Source: Rhizorhapis sp. SPR117 (GTDB taxonomy: Bacteria; Pseudomonadota; Alphaproteobacteria; Sphingomonadales; Sphingomonadaceae). From it: a DNA stretch of 64,000 nt. Location of the stretch: NCBI RefSeq assembly GCF_021742065.1, contig NZ_JAKKIE010000010.1, positions 14,359-78,358 on the forward strand, in the 5' to 3' direction. Numbering within the stretch: position 1 is the stretch's first letter; the number at the start of each line of letters is the position of its first letter. The translations under genes and the position numbers were made by a program. Positions 1 through 8,304 of this stretch are shown here, piece by piece. Below the pieces are notes generated by a model. The model searched no databases. It was not told the DNA's origin and saw only the letters and a list, made by a program, of their open reading frames with translations.

Positions 1-639
1 ATAAAAGCGCTCAACATCATCTATGAAGAGTATGAAACACGGAACATCATCCGCACTACCGGGGTGGCACTGGGGATCACGGTGGGAATGGTAAGCGTTG
101 CCATTATTGGGCTGATCGCGATTTCCTGGTTCGGCTATGTGAGCATTTTTCTGTCCCGATTTCTGGGACCGAGCGCATTGCTGTTTGTCCAGATCGCGAC
201 CTGGCTGGTTGCGGGTATGCTGGTGAGCTGCGCGTTCGCCCTGATCTATCGATTGGCACCGGACAGGCGCGCCGCCAAGTGGCGTTGGCTGACGGCGGGA
301 TCGGTGGTGTCGACGCTGATGTGGGTCGCAATATCGTTGGGGTTTGGTTTCTACGCGGCGAACATCACCGATTATAACGCCACCTATGGTTCGCTGGCGG
401 CCATCGTCATTTTTCTGATGTGGCTGTTCCTTTCCGCTTATTCCGTATTGATCGGCGCCGAAATCAACGCTGAGACTGAACGACAAACGATGCGCGACAG
501 CACAGTCGGGCCGGATCGTCCAATCGGCCAGCGCGGCGCCGTTATGGCCGACAACATTGCGCTGGATGAGGCAAAGCGGGCTGTGCTGGAAAAGAAGAAG
601 CGCAAACATGCCGATCATGTCGCGCGCCGGGTGACGTGA
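1..639 (+). CDS. YihY/BrkB family inner-membrane protein (5' end outside window)
   Basis: The reading frame is open from base 1, so the true start lies before the window and only the C-terminal 212 residues are seen. Four hydrophobic segments are visible, the last followed by the family-typical pattern YGSLA..I.F..W...YSVLIGAEINAE. A charged, probably cytoplasmic tail of about 50 residues rich in Lys and Arg ends the protein. This matches the YihY/virulence factor BrkB (UPF0761) family, polytopic inner-membrane proteins whose biochemical role is not settled; the old ribonuclease BN name is not supported. The internal GTG at 64 is not the start, because coding-quality sequence continues upstream of it. 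Confidence 0.85.
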   Translation: MKALNIIYEEYETRNIIRTTGVALGITVGMVSVAIIGLIAISWFGYVSIFLSRFLGPSALLFVQIATWLVAGMLVSCAFALIYRLAPDRRAAKWRWLTAGSVVSTLMWVAISLGFGFYAANITDYNATYGSLAAIVIFLMWLFLSAYSVLIGAEINAETERQTMRDSTVGPDRPIGQRGAVMADNIALDEAKRAVLEKKKRKHADHVARRVT

Positions 640-644
640 TCGGC

Positions 645-752
645 ATGAAAATGAGGCCGCAGTCATTGCTGACGCCGATATATGCATCCCTGGTGTTGAG
701 CATTTGCGCCACGCCTGCATTGGCCGACGAGATATGGGCCGGTGCCCGCTGA
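645..752 (+). pseudogene. Short signal-peptide ORF, probably a truncated secreted-protein remnant
   Basis: This 35-codon ORF begins six bases after the BrkB-like gene. It encodes a basic start, a hydrophobic core and a signal-peptidase-like site (TPALADE), then stops nine residues later. The first mature residues (ADEIWAGA) faintly resemble the start of sphingomonad PagL-like lipid A deacylases, but too little remains to assign a family. The likeliest reading is the 5' stub of a decayed exported-protein gene; a chance ORF is possible. No domain follows in the other frames up to the tRNA. Confidence 0.3.
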
Positions 753-847
753 ATATTCCTTGACGATTCGGTCTGGAAATCCTCCAGGAGCTCGCCTATA
801 GCGTCGGCACCGTCGATCTGCGCCCGTTGAAACGGGCCGGTCGGCTT

Positions 848-934
848 GCGGGCGTGGTGAAATTGGTAGACGCGCGGGACTCAAAATCCCGTTCCTTAAT
901 CGGAGTGTCGGTTCGAGCCCGACCGCCCGCACCA
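848..934 (+). tRNA. tRNA-Leu (anticodon CAA)
   Basis: The sequence folds as a class II tRNA. The acceptor stem pairs GCGGGCG (848-854) with CGCCCGC (924-930), followed by discriminator A and an encoded CCA (932-934). The anticodon stem CGGGA/TCCCG encloses the loop CTCAAAA, giving anticodon CAA, which reads TTG leucine codons. A long variable arm and a T loop (GTTCGAGCC) are present. No integrase gene or attachment-site duplication is visible beside it. Confidence 0.97.
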
Positions 935-1141
935 CACACTTCTCAAAATCCGGTTGACGGCGGAGCTTGGCCGATATCGCGATGATAGCGAAATGGGTCT
1001 CGGGCAATCAAAAGGTCCGGGATCAACGCAGGCATCCTGTTGCTCTCATTATCAATTCATCGGAACATCCGGCGAGCCCGGGAGTCCTCATCAGTATCAA
1101 TGTAATAATCATCACGCTGCAGCTTGGAAAAGGAGGGCAGG

Positions 1142-1384
1142 ATGGCGATTGAGCTTGTTGCTACGAGGAATGGCCCCTATCTGGTCACCGGCGATCTTGG
1201 TCAGCTTGATCTGCGGGACGGCGATGGAAACCTGTATGATTTCACTGGGAAAAGCCGGGTTTTTCTTTGCCGTTGCGGTGCGTCCACGACCAAGCCCTTT
1301 TGCGATGGCCAACATACGAAGATCGGCTTCCAGGCAGCGGAAGCAGCGGTAAAGGCATCAAAACCGGCCCTTGATGGTGCATGA
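1142..1384 (+). CDS. CDGSH iron-sulfur domain protein
   Basis: This small 80-residue protein carries the full CDGSH signature C-R-C-G-x4-K-P-F-C-D-G-x-H at residues 43-58. Cys43, Cys45, Cys54 and His58 are the expected three-Cys, one-His ligands of a [2Fe-2S] cluster. Bacterial CDGSH proteins of this size are soluble electron-transfer or cluster-handling proteins whose partners are mostly unknown. The ATG at 1142 was chosen because AGGAGG (1131-1136) sits just upstream; a TTG at 1124 lies before that site and is unlikely. The stop codon overlaps the next gene as ATGA, so the two genes are probably co-translated. Confidence 0.9.
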   Translation: MAIELVATRNGPYLVTGDLGQLDLRDGDGNLYDFTGKSRVFLCRCGASTTKPFCDGQHTKIGFQAAEAAVKASKPALDGA

Positions 1385-2109
1385 CAGCGCGTTTTGCCGT
1401 GTTATCACTCCTGCTGTTGATCGCGGGCAGTGGTTTCCTTGCCGTGCGATATGCCGAGCGGCACTATCCGGAGCATTTACCGTGGACCCCGCTTGATCTT
1501 GACGACCCCATCGGCACATTCACGGGCCGCAAGCTTTCCGCGCTTGGCGAGAAGCCGCTCCGATGCCGCCAACTGCTTACCGATGCCCATATAGATTACA
1601 TGCCGCTCCCCAAGCGCACGGAGGGACCGCATTGCGGCTATAGCAATGCGGTGCGCGTGTCCTTTGGGGAGGAGCCATTCATTGGTTACGAACCTTCATC
1701 TCTTGTCTTGTCGTGCCCGCTCGCCGCTACGCTGATCCTGTGGGAGCGCGCCGTCGTTCAACCTGCCGCCAGTCGGCACTTGGGAGCGCCGGTCGCGAAA
1801 ATTCGCCATTTCGGCACCTATGCCTGTCGCCGCGTCAATGGGGGAAGCGGTGGCAGATGGAGTGAGCATGCGAACGCCAATGCGATTGATATTGGCCGCT
1901 TCGACCTGGCCGATGGCAATCGCATTTCAGTTGCCAGCCATTGGGAACGCGGTGCTGCCGAGGAGAGAGCCTTCCTGAAGGATGTCCGCGACGGAGGGTG
2001 CCAATTGTTCGCGACGGTGCTCGGTCCGGAATATAATAAAGCCCATCAGGATCATTTCCATCTGGATCAGGCATCCCGCGGTGCTGCTGGCGGGCGTATG
2101 TGTCGTTAG
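1381..2109 (+). CDS. Extensin-like C-terminal domain protein, membrane-anchored
   Basis: The 242-residue product starts with one hydrophobic segment (about residues 5-22) that acts as a signal anchor. The rest matches the bacterial extensin-like C-terminal domain family (PF06904). Typical features are the CGYSNAVRV block, 'SEHANANAIDIGRF' and the C-terminal 'NKAHQDHFHLDQ' with clustered His and Asp, which resemble the metal-binding residues of VanY/LAS-type peptidases. A cell-wall role is therefore plausible but unproven. It overlaps the CDGSH gene by four bases. Its stop codon also overlaps the 3' end of a decayed methyltransferase gene on the opposite strand. Confidence 0.85.
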   Translation: MTARFAVLSLLLLIAGSGFLAVRYAERHYPEHLPWTPLDLDDPIGTFTGRKLSALGEKPLRCRQLLTDAHIDYMPLPKRTEGPHCGYSNAVRVSFGEEPFIGYEPSSLVLSCPLAATLILWERAVVQPAASRHLGAPVAKIRHFGTYACRRVNGGSGGRWSEHANANAIDIGRFDLADGNRISVASHWERGAAEERAFLKDVRDGGCQLFATVLGPEYNKAHQDHFHLDQASRGAAGGRMCR

Positions 2110-2436
2110 GCTGGCGGTCTAGCGGGGCCGGACGTTGGAGCTTCCATTTTTCTCGCAGGTGGCCTGGTGGCGGTCCACAGATAGATGGGGCGACCCATTA
2201 TCTGGATGGTCCTGTCCGGCTTCCAATCGCCCATGTCATGATAATGGCTGCGATACGGGAGCCGGGACGAAGCTCGCATATGAGCTTTGACCGCAGTCTC
2301 AGATTGACGTCGGGGAGAGAAAGAGCGTCACGACCGTGGCGTCGTCGACATCGGCCTGGAATAAATCCTCGTTCCGGAACGTCGCCAGGTCTGCAACGGA
2401 AATCGACTTGTTTGCTATTTTGCATCTCCTGTATAG
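2106..2436 (-). pseudogene. Frameshifted remnant of a class I SAM-dependent methyltransferase
   Basis: Three consecutive frames on the minus strand together spell a recognisable methyltransferase C-terminus. Frame one (about 2410-2320) reads VADLATFRNEDLFQADVDD and then ATVVTLFLSP. A frameshift leads to DVNLRLRSKLICELRPGSRI (about 2315-2250). A second shift leads to HDMGDWKPDRTIQI...IYLW, ending at a TAA at 2106-2108. This is the order of motifs in small SAM methyltransferases (nucleotide-binding and post-motif blocks). The N-terminal GxGxG region is not recognisable upstream. The frame breaks and the missing N-terminus show that the gene is dead. No frame alone gives an intact protein. Confidence 0.6.
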
Positions 2437-2662
2437 TTCCGCGTCCGCTACCGTTTCATTCCCACCCGCCCTCTATCGGAATTCCGACATTATGTTCCAC
2501 GATCCGGCAGGGAACCTTCACCGTTCGTCGCGTCTTTATCCCTTTGATACACTTTGCGACAAACAAGCAGGTGACCTGACATAGTTCTGGTACATAATGG
2601 CGGCATAACAGCGTCAGGGCAGGACATGCATCTGCCGCATTGAGACAAGGAATGAGGATCTC
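2437..2662 (+). other. Intergenic region carrying the EF-hand gene promoter area
   Basis: No credible gene was found here; short ORFs on both strands lack ribosome sites and family features. The last 100 bases are AT-richer than the surroundings and must hold the promoter of the downstream EF-hand gene, but no clear -35/-10 pair could be assigned. The EF-hand ATG at 2663 is preceded by AAGGAATGAGGA. Confidence 0.4.
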
Positions 2663-3259
2663 ATGAAAAAGAAACTGTTTATCGGAACCGCTCTGGGCGG
2701 CATGATCGTTGCCGGTACTATGGCTGTTGCCGCCACGGCTGGGCATGGCCCGATGCGCGCGGATACCAATGGCGATGGCAATCTGACGAAAGCCGAAGTC
2801 GTGGCTTCACTCGACAAGCGCTTTGCTGAATTGGATACCAATGGCGACGGCAAAATCACCCAGGATGAGCGCAAGGCCAAACGCGAAGCCCGCTTTGAAG
2901 AGCATTTCAAGGCTATGGACAAGGACGGCAACGGCCAGATCAGCAAGACGGAAATGAAAGCTGCCCACGAAGCGCGGATGGAAAAGCGCGGCGATCATAT
3001 GGGCAAGCGTGGCCATGATGGTGCGGCCTCCGGTATGGGCGGGCATCACAAGGGCATGTGGCGTGGCCACGGCGGGTCCATGGCGATGACGGATGCGGAC
3101 AAGGACGGCGTTGTGACCAAGGCCGAATTCCAGGCGAGGGCGCTGAAAATGTTTGCCAAGGCCGATGCGGACAATGACGGCACAGTGACAAAGGCGGAGC
3201 GCGAAGCTGTCCGTAATACCATGATGAAAATGCGCCAGAACAAGCAACCTGCGAACTGA
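2663..3259 (+). CDS. Exported EF-hand calcium-binding protein with five EF loops
   Basis: The 198-residue protein has an N-terminal signal peptide (KKK start, hydrophobic residues 5-24). It carries five canonical 12-residue EF-hand loops of the form D-x-[ND]-x-[DN]-G-x-[IVL]-x-x-x-E, at residues 34-45, 58-69, 86-97, 144-155 and 168-179. A His/Gly/Met-rich linker (about 110-140) separates loops three and four and could bind transition metals. The export signal suggests a periplasmic calcium-binding or metal-sensing role. It lies directly upstream of, and in the same orientation as, a response regulator-histidine kinase pair, so a functional link is plausible but unproven. The odd number of EF loops is unusual, since EF-hands normally pair. 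Confidence 0.9.
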   Translation: MKKKLFIGTALGGMIVAGTMAVAATAGHGPMRADTNGDGNLTKAEVVASLDKRFAELDTNGDGKITQDERKAKREARFEEHFKAMDKDGNGQISKTEMKAAHEARMEKRGDHMGKRGHDGAASGMGGHHKGMWRGHGGSMAMTDADKDGVVTKAEFQARALKMFAKADADNDGTVTKAEREAVRNTMMKMRQNKQPAN

Positions 3260-3323
3260 TCCAATTCCCCCTACCTCTCGAGGATCAGTTTGCGATGGGA
3301 AGGGCGAGGCCTGTCTTCGCCCT
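3254..3323 (+). terminator. Candidate terminator hairpins after the EF-hand gene
   Basis: Two inverted repeats follow the EF-hand stop. One is AACTGATCC (3254-3262) with GGATCAGTT (3282-3290), overlapping the stop codon. The other is AGGGCGA (3301-3307) with TCGCCCT (3317-3323), followed by a weak TTTCTC run. Neither has a strong T-tract, so termination efficiency is uncertain and the response regulator may be partly co-transcribed. Confidence 0.4.
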
Positions 3324-3357
3324 TTCTCATTGCCTGATGGCGTGACAATAAAGCCCC

Positions 3358-4077
3358 ATGAGCGACAAACCTCATCTATTGCTGGTCGATGACGAGCGTT
3401 CGATCCGTGAGCCGTTGGCGCAGTATCTGTCAAAAAACGGTTTTCGCGTCACGGCCGTGGATGGGGCTGCACAGGCGCGGGTGCGACTGGCAGGGAATGC
3501 CATCGACCTTGTCATCCTGGACATCATGATGCCGGGTGAGGATGGCCTCAGCCTGTGCCGCCATATCCGGGAAACCAGCGATATTCCCGTCATTCTCCTG
3601 ACCGCAAAATCGGAAGAGACCGACCGGATTGTCGGCCTGGAAATGGGTGCGGACGATTATGTCCTGAAGCCGTTTTCTCCACGCGAACTGGTGGCGCGGA
3701 TCAAGGTTATTTTTCGCCGCGTTGCGACTGGAGGCATCCGGCAACGCGCCCCCGACGCCGCAGGTTACGCCTTTGCCGGATGGACGCTGAAAACAGGCGA
3801 GCGTACACTGGTCGATAGCGATGGAGTGGTTCTGCCGCTCAGTACCGCCGAATATAATTTGATGCTCGCCTTTGCCACCCGGCCCAATCAGGTGTTGAGC
3901 CGTGATCAGTTGCTGGATATCACACAGGGAAGAGAGGCCAACGCCTTTGATCGCGCTATCGACAACCAGATCAGCCGTCTTCGCCGCAAGGTGGAGGAAG
4001 ACCCCAAAAATCCGCGGTTGATCAAGACTGTGTGGGGCGGTGGTTATACGCTGGCCGCTGAGGTCAAGGCGACTTGA
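3358..4077 (+). CDS. OmpR/PhoB-family response regulator
   Basis: This 239-residue two-domain regulator has an N-terminal receiver with the acidic pair Asp11-Asp12 and the phospho-acceptor Asp55 in 'LVILDIMMPGEDG'. The Thr/Lys switch residues appear in 'ILLTAKSEE' and 'VLKPFSPRELV'. The C-terminal winged-helix DNA-binding domain contains 'LSTAEYNLMLAF', 'QVLSRDQLL' and 'DNQISRLRRKVEEDP', ending with 'TVWGGGYTL'. It is followed without a gap by its likely partner kinase; the TGA stop overlaps the kinase TTG start. The regulated genes are unknown. The neighbouring EF-hand gene is one candidate. Confidence 0.93.
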   Translation: MSDKPHLLLVDDERSIREPLAQYLSKNGFRVTAVDGAAQARVRLAGNAIDLVILDIMMPGEDGLSLCRHIRETSDIPVILLTAKSEETDRIVGLEMGADDYVLKPFSPRELVARIKVIFRRVATGGIRQRAPDAAGYAFAGWTLKTGERTLVDSDGVVLPLSTAEYNLMLAFATRPNQVLSRDQLLDITQGREANAFDRAIDNQISRLRRKVEEDPKNPRLIKTVWGGGYTLAAEVKAT

Positions 4078-5477
4078 CGGCTTCCCTGCCCGGTTCTGGC
4101 GCAAGCGGTTCAGGAAAGGGCCTGTTGCGCCGAATTTTCCCCGCCAGTCTGGTAGGACAGGTTATTCTGATTGTCGCGCTTGCCCTGTTCGTGGCGCAAG
4201 CGGTCAATTTTGCTCTGCTCTATCGTGAACGGGAACGGCAGTTGCTGACGGTTGCGGCGGCGCCCGCCGCAGCGCGTGTGATAGATGCCATCGACCGGCT
4301 GGGAAGCGGTGCGACATCCTTTCCCCGGGTGGAGCGCGTCGTCTTTTCCCAATCTGCACCGGTTATTGCCGGTCAACGACGGTCGGATATAGAACAGCGG
4401 GCCAGCGATATGCTGAATGAAGCCGGCGTGCGGGTTTTGTCCATCAGAGCGATCGCACGGCCTTATGATGCGCATCAACGCTCCTGGCGACACAGCGCGA
4501 ATCCGGTCATCCGCGACCTGCGCCCGCCACGTGGCGGGCTGTTCCTTTCAGTCGAATATGCAAAGGATCAGTGGGTTACGGCCCAAACCCGATTGCGAAG
4601 GCATTCACCACGTTTTCTGGGGTGGTTGATTGGTCAGACGCTGGTTCTCTATGTCTTTGTCCTTGTGCCATTGTTGTTGGTCGGTCGCCTGATCGCGCGT
4701 CCCTTGCGGGATTTGACGGGGGCGGCGGAACAGTTTGCGACCACTGGCGCGGCAGGGCCGGTCCATGAACGTGGGCCGGGTGACGTGCGCCGCCTTACTA
4801 CAGCCTTCAATGCGATGCGTTCACGCCTGCTGGCGATGCTCAATGAAAAAGACCGGATGCTGGGCGCGATTGGTCATGATTTGCGGACGCCACTGGCCTC
4901 GTTGCGGGTGCGGGCGGAATCGGTGGAGGATGAAGGCGAACGCGCGCGCATGACTGAAACGATCCTGGAAATGAACCGGATGCTCGACGATATATTGTCC
5001 CTCGCTCGCATGGGGCGGAGCATGGAAGAGATCCAGAAAGTCGATCTGGCGGCGCTTGCTGATGCAGTCGTCGAAGATTTCGTTGAATTGGGCGGCGATG
5101 TGGCGTTGACCGAATGCGACCGCATCATCGCATTGGTAAGGCCGCAATTGCTGAAGCGGGCGTTACGCAATCTAGTCGAAAATGCCCTGAAATATGGTGA
5201 GCATGCCCAGGTCGAACTGGTGCGGGATGGCGATAGCATTCGCATTGATGTGAATGACGAAGGCCCCGGTATTGCGCAGGAGCGCATGGCGGAAATGATG
5301 GAGCCGTTCACCCGGATGGAGGATTCACGCAACCGCGACACCGGCGGCGCGGGGCTTGGTTTGGCGCTGGTTCAGGCGATCATGCTCGAACATGGCGGGG
5401 AACTGCGCCTTGCAAACCGTTTAGAAGGCGGTCTGCGGGCCAGTCTGGTGCTCCCGCTATCGGCGCCGGAGAGTTGA
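4074..5477 (+). CDS. Membrane sensor histidine kinase
   Basis: The 467-residue kinase has two transmembrane segments (about residues 26-47 and 180-205) flanking a periplasmic sensor region of about 130 residues. A HAMP linker follows ('RLIARPLRDLTGAAEQF'). The H-box 'IGHDLRTPLASLR' (His near residue 267) is followed by the N-box 'NLVENALKYG', G1 'DVNDEGPGIA' and G2 'GGAGLGLAL'. The domain order is that of EnvZ/RstB-type kinases. The TTG start at 4074 overlaps the regulator stop; GAGG lies about ten bases upstream. No recognisable ligand-binding fold is visible in the sensor region. Confidence 0.92.
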   Translation: MTASLPGSGASGSGKGLLRRIFPASLVGQVILIVALALFVAQAVNFALLYRERERQLLTVAAAPAAARVIDAIDRLGSGATSFPRVERVVFSQSAPVIAGQRRSDIEQRASDMLNEAGVRVLSIRAIARPYDAHQRSWRHSANPVIRDLRPPRGGLFLSVEYAKDQWVTAQTRLRRHSPRFLGWLIGQTLVLYVFVLVPLLLVGRLIARPLRDLTGAAEQFATTGAAGPVHERGPGDVRRLTTAFNAMRSRLLAMLNEKDRMLGAIGHDLRTPLASLRVRAESVEDEGERARMTETILEMNRMLDDILSLARMGRSMEEIQKVDLAALADAVVEDFVELGGDVALTECDRIIALVRPQLLKRALRNLVENALKYGEHAQVELVRDGDSIRIDVNDEGPGIAQERMAEMMEPFTRMEDSRNRDTGGAGLGLALVQAIMLEHGGELRLANRLEGGLRASLVLPLSAPES

Positions 5478-5487
5478 GCCGATACTG

Positions 5488-6093
5488 TCAGAAATCCGGC
5501 CGTTCCAGCAACGTGTCGATCCACCGAATTGCTATGGCGCTTGCCTGATCCGCGGTAAATGCAGACGAGCCGAGCGACAGTTCGAGCCATAATCCATCGA
5601 TCAGCGCGGTCAGGGCAATTGCAGCGGGACCGGCCTGTGCCGGGGTCATGCCGCATTCGGCCAGCAACTCTTCCAGTTCCGCCCGGAAAGCGGCATAACT
5701 ATGCGCGTGAATAGCGGCGATGTCGTTATCGTTCTTGATGAGGCTCCAGAACGCGATCCAGGTTGCAAGCAGCGTCGGATCCGCGACCGGAGGATGAAAA
5801 TTGGCCGTGACATAGGTAATAAGACGCGTGCGCTTGTCATTCCCGGCCGCGGCCACGGCTGCCGATACCGCTTTCGACAGCCGGGTGCTGGTGGCGCGAT
5901 AGGTGTCGGCGATCAGCGCATCCACCCCGTCGAAATAATGACGGAGCAATCCTGCCGATACGCCCGCCCGCCTGCAAATGGCGCGCACCGATGTGCCGGC
6001 CACACCCTTTTCAGCGAGGCACGCGGCAGTTGCATCAATCATCGCCTGCCGACGAAAATCAGCAGATTCGCGCGAAAAAGCCGCTCTGGTCAT
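5488..6093 (-). CDS. TetR-family repressor, BetI-like
   Basis: The 201-residue protein has an N-terminal TetR helix-turn-helix ('TSVRAICRRAGVSAGLLRHYF') and a C-terminal regulatory domain resembling BetI ('WIAFWSLIKNDNDIAAIHAHSYAAFRAELE...LIDGLWLELSLG'). BetI represses choline-to-betaine genes, but no bet genes are adjacent, so the target is unknown. The start at 6093 was chosen because AGGA lies seven bases upstream on the coding strand; an upstream in-frame ATG at 6123 lacks a ribosome site. It converges with the histidine kinase gene, leaving ten bases between the stop codons. Confidence 0.8.
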   Translation of the reverse strand: MTRAAFSRESADFRRQAMIDATAACLAEKGVAGTSVRAICRRAGVSAGLLRHYFDGVDALIADTYRATSTRLSKAVSAAVAAAGNDKRTRLITYVTANFHPPVADPTLLATWIAFWSLIKNDNDIAAIHAHSYAAFRAELEELLAECGMTPAQAGPAAIALTALIDGLWLELSLGSSAFTADQASAIAIRWIDTLLERPDF

Positions 6094-6273
6094 TACGGCA
6101 TCCTGGGTTGTTTTATCGTGCATTACTATATTGTTATACGTTTGTAAAACATATGGAAAGTCCAGTATCCTGTTGCCGCCCACGTACCGGACCCGGGTAG
6201 GATGATTCGCGGTTGGGGCGGATTTTGCCGACGCTGCGTTATAGTGATCCATCCCATTCAGGAATGGCATCGC

Positions 6274-7314
6274 TCAATCGATGGATTTCAATTCCACTCC
6301 CGGCGGCAGGGCGGTTTTGCCCAGATCGACATTTGTGGGCGGAAGGGGCTTGTGTCTGCCCGGCGGTCGTCTTGGGGGTTTGGGCTTGACCTTGTCAGGC
6401 AGCATGGCCGATCCCCTGATGCTGTGGGGACCTATGCTGCGAGGTGCCCCTTTGCTCCAGGCAAGAGTAATCGATATGCGGCGGTTGCGCGGGTCATAGA
6501 TATTGGAGGGCGTGAAAGGTTCGCGATCGGCAACACCCTCTATCCGGGCAAAGCGATCAAGCGCGATCCCATTGTCGAGCAGCGCCCGGCGCGTCGCTTC
6601 GGCCCGTGCTGTCGAGAGCATCCAGTTGTTCATTGTACGCCCCCCGGAATAGGGCAGGGCATCGGTATGGCCGCGCACGATCACATCATTGGGCATGGTG
6701 GTTATAGCCTTTGCAACTTCGGCAACCAATCCGCGCGCCTGTGGCAGCAGCCTATCGGTCGCGAGTGCGAACATCGAAAAATCAGCCTCATCGACCAGAT
6801 CGATGCGCAGGCCTTCCTTCGTTTCCGTAAAGCGAACATTCTTGCGCAGCCGCTGCATATCCTTGTTCATCGCCATCCGCTGTTCCAGGGCTTGCTTGAT
6901 TTCCTGAAATTTGGCGCGGTCACGGCTTTTCATGCTTTTGCCGCCCTCGTCATTCACCCCGGTCGCATCGCGCGGGATAGTGATCGAACGGTTGCCTTTG
7001 CCGCCGGTGGTCGGATAATTATCCTTGGCGACCAGGCTGTCACCGCCGAACAGGCCGTTGGAACCGGCGCTTTGCAGCTTCATTTCCACCAGGGTTGGCG
7101 TGAAATAGTCGGCCAGCGATTTGCGCTGCCGCTCGGTTGTTGCGCCCAACAGCCACATCAGCAGGAAAAACGCCATCATTGCCGTTACAAAGTCGGCATA
7201 GGCCACTTTCCATGCCCCGCCGTGGTGACCGCTATGACCTTCGACGATGATCTTTTTGACGATGATCGGCCGGGGCTCGGGTTCGTTCGAACCTCGCTTC
7301 TTGGATGCGGCCAT
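6274..7314 (-). CDS. motB: Flagellar stator protein MotB
   Basis: The 346-residue MotB has a basic N-terminus and a single transmembrane helix containing the proton-binding aspartate ('YADFVTAMMAFFLLMWLLG', Asp near residue 41). The periplasmic OmpA-like peptidoglycan-binding domain is C-terminal ('VIVRGHTDALPY...NNWMLSTARAEATRRALLDNG'). It anchors the stator to the cell wall and, with MotA, conducts ions to drive the rotor. Three bases separate it from motA upstream, so the two form one operon. The C-terminal tail is Pro-rich. Confidence 0.95.
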   Translation of the reverse strand: MAASKKRGSNEPEPRPIIVKKIIVEGHSGHHGGAWKVAYADFVTAMMAFFLLMWLLGATTERQRKSLADYFTPTLVEMKLQSAGSNGLFGGDSLVAKDNYPTTGGKGNRSITIPRDATGVNDEGGKSMKSRDRAKFQEIKQALEQRMAMNKDMQRLRKNVRFTETKEGLRIDLVDEADFSMFALATDRLLPQARGLVAEVAKAITTMPNDVIVRGHTDALPYSGGRTMNNWMLSTARAEATRRALLDNGIALDRFARIEGVADREPFTPSNIYDPRNRRISITLAWSKGAPRSIGPHSIRGSAMLPDKVKPKPPRRPPGRHKPLPPTNVDLGKTALPPGVELKSID

Positions 7315-7317
7315 GGC

Positions 7318-8205
7318 TTATTTGCCTCTCATGCCATCAAATACTTCGGCAAAGGCGGGCTGGTTGGCATGGGACAAGCTCGATCGTGCGGCTTCGATGA
7401 CCAGCGGCTGGGGATGGCCGTGGAGCGATGCCACGATGATCTGCTTGACGACGTGATAGATCGCGCCGTCATGCTCTATGATCGACCGGCAGCGATTGGC
7501 AAAGGGGTTGACCAGGCCATAAGCCAGCAGAACGCCCAGAAACGTACCAACCAGCGCGGAACCGATCATCGCGCCCAGAATTTCGGGCGGCTTGTCGATC
7601 GATCCCATGGTCTTCACCACGCCCAGCACGGCGGCGACAATGCCCAATGCGGGAAGGGCGTCGGCCAATCCCTGCAGATTGTCCGCAGGACGGATCGATT
7701 CATGATGATGGGTCTTCAGGCTGTTGTCCATGACGTCCTCGACCGCATGAGGGTCGAGCGTACCCGATGACACGACGACCAGCCGCAACGTGTCACAGAT
7801 CAGGTGGATGAGTGTCGTGTCGCTTACCAATCGGGGATATTCGGCAAAAATCGTCGAGGACTTAGGGTCCTCGATATGCGGTTCCAACGCCACTGGTCCC
7901 TCGACGCGCAAGGTTTTCATCAGGCGCGAGACCAGGAAGATGCAGTCGAGAAAGTCCTGCTTCTTGTATTTTGGACCCACGAATACTTTTTTGAGGCCTC
8001 CCAGCAGTGCCTTCAAATCAGCGCCGCTGTTGCCGATGATCAGCGCGCCGACAGCAGCGCCGCCAATGATCATCATTTCATGGGGGAGAGCATGAAGAAC
8101 CGGACCAATGTCGCCGCCAGTGATAACGAACCCGCCAAATACCATGACGAGAAGGACGACTACGCCGATACCTGCAAACATGATGATCCCCGCGGTTAAG
8201 TCCAA
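7318..8205 (-). CDS. motA: Flagellar stator protein MotA
   Basis: The 295-residue MotA has four predicted transmembrane helices: two near the N-terminus and two near residues 170-225 ('LPALGIVAAVLGVVKTMGSI', 'IGSALVGTFLGVLLAYGLVNPFA'). The large cytoplasmic loop between them carries the conserved charged residues that contact FliG. The likely start is the TTG at 8205, with GGGA just upstream, giving MDLTAGIIMFAGIG. An internal ATG at residue 9 would cut into the first helix. The operon motA-motB is preceded by a FliA-type promoter at 8245-8271. Confidence 0.95.
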   Translation of the reverse strand: MDLTAGIIMFAGIGVVVLLVMVFGGFVITGGDIGPVLHALPHEMMIIGGAAVGALIIGNSGADLKALLGGLKKVFVGPKYKKQDFLDCIFLVSRLMKTLRVEGPVALEPHIEDPKSSTIFAEYPRLVSDTTLIHLICDTLRLVVVSSGTLDPHAVEDVMDNSLKTHHHESIRPADNLQGLADALPALGIVAAVLGVVKTMGSIDKPPEILGAMIGSALVGTFLGVLLAYGLVNPFANRCRSIIEHDGAIYHVVKQIIVASLHGHPQPLVIEAARSSLSHANQPAFAEVFDGMRGK

Positions 8206-8244
8206 TTGGTCCCGGTCCGAAAAACTGGCGGTCCGATATTGGGA

Positions 8245-8271
8245 AAAACGGCTGCGGCGGGCGAAAATTTA
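8245..8271 (-). promoter_or_regulatory. FliA (sigma-28) type promoter of motAB
   Basis: On the minus strand the sequence reads TAAATTTT, 11 bases, GCCGTTTT. This fits the enterobacterial FliA consensus TAAAGTTT-N11-GCCGATAA in spacing and in most core bases. It lies 40-66 bases upstream of the motA start. The same spacing and a similar -10 occur before the upstream flagellin, flgM and fliD. Confidence 0.65.
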
Positions 8272-8304
8272 GGGCGAGAACAGATATATTGGTGGAAGGG
8301 ACAG

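Noticed and set aside
2491..2530. GGAAC...CGTT sequence considered as a general stress (EcfG) promoter
   Set aside because: The gap between the two elements is only six bases, far from the required 16-17.
2100..2579. A plus-strand ORF downstream of the extensin-like gene
   Set aside because: It lies opposite the methyltransferase remnant, has no ribosome site and no family resemblance.
6202..7770. A 522-codon plus-strand ORF opposite motB and motA
   Set aside because: It is the antisense shadow of two well-conserved genes, has low-quality composition rich in His, Arg and Gln, and lacks a ribosome site.
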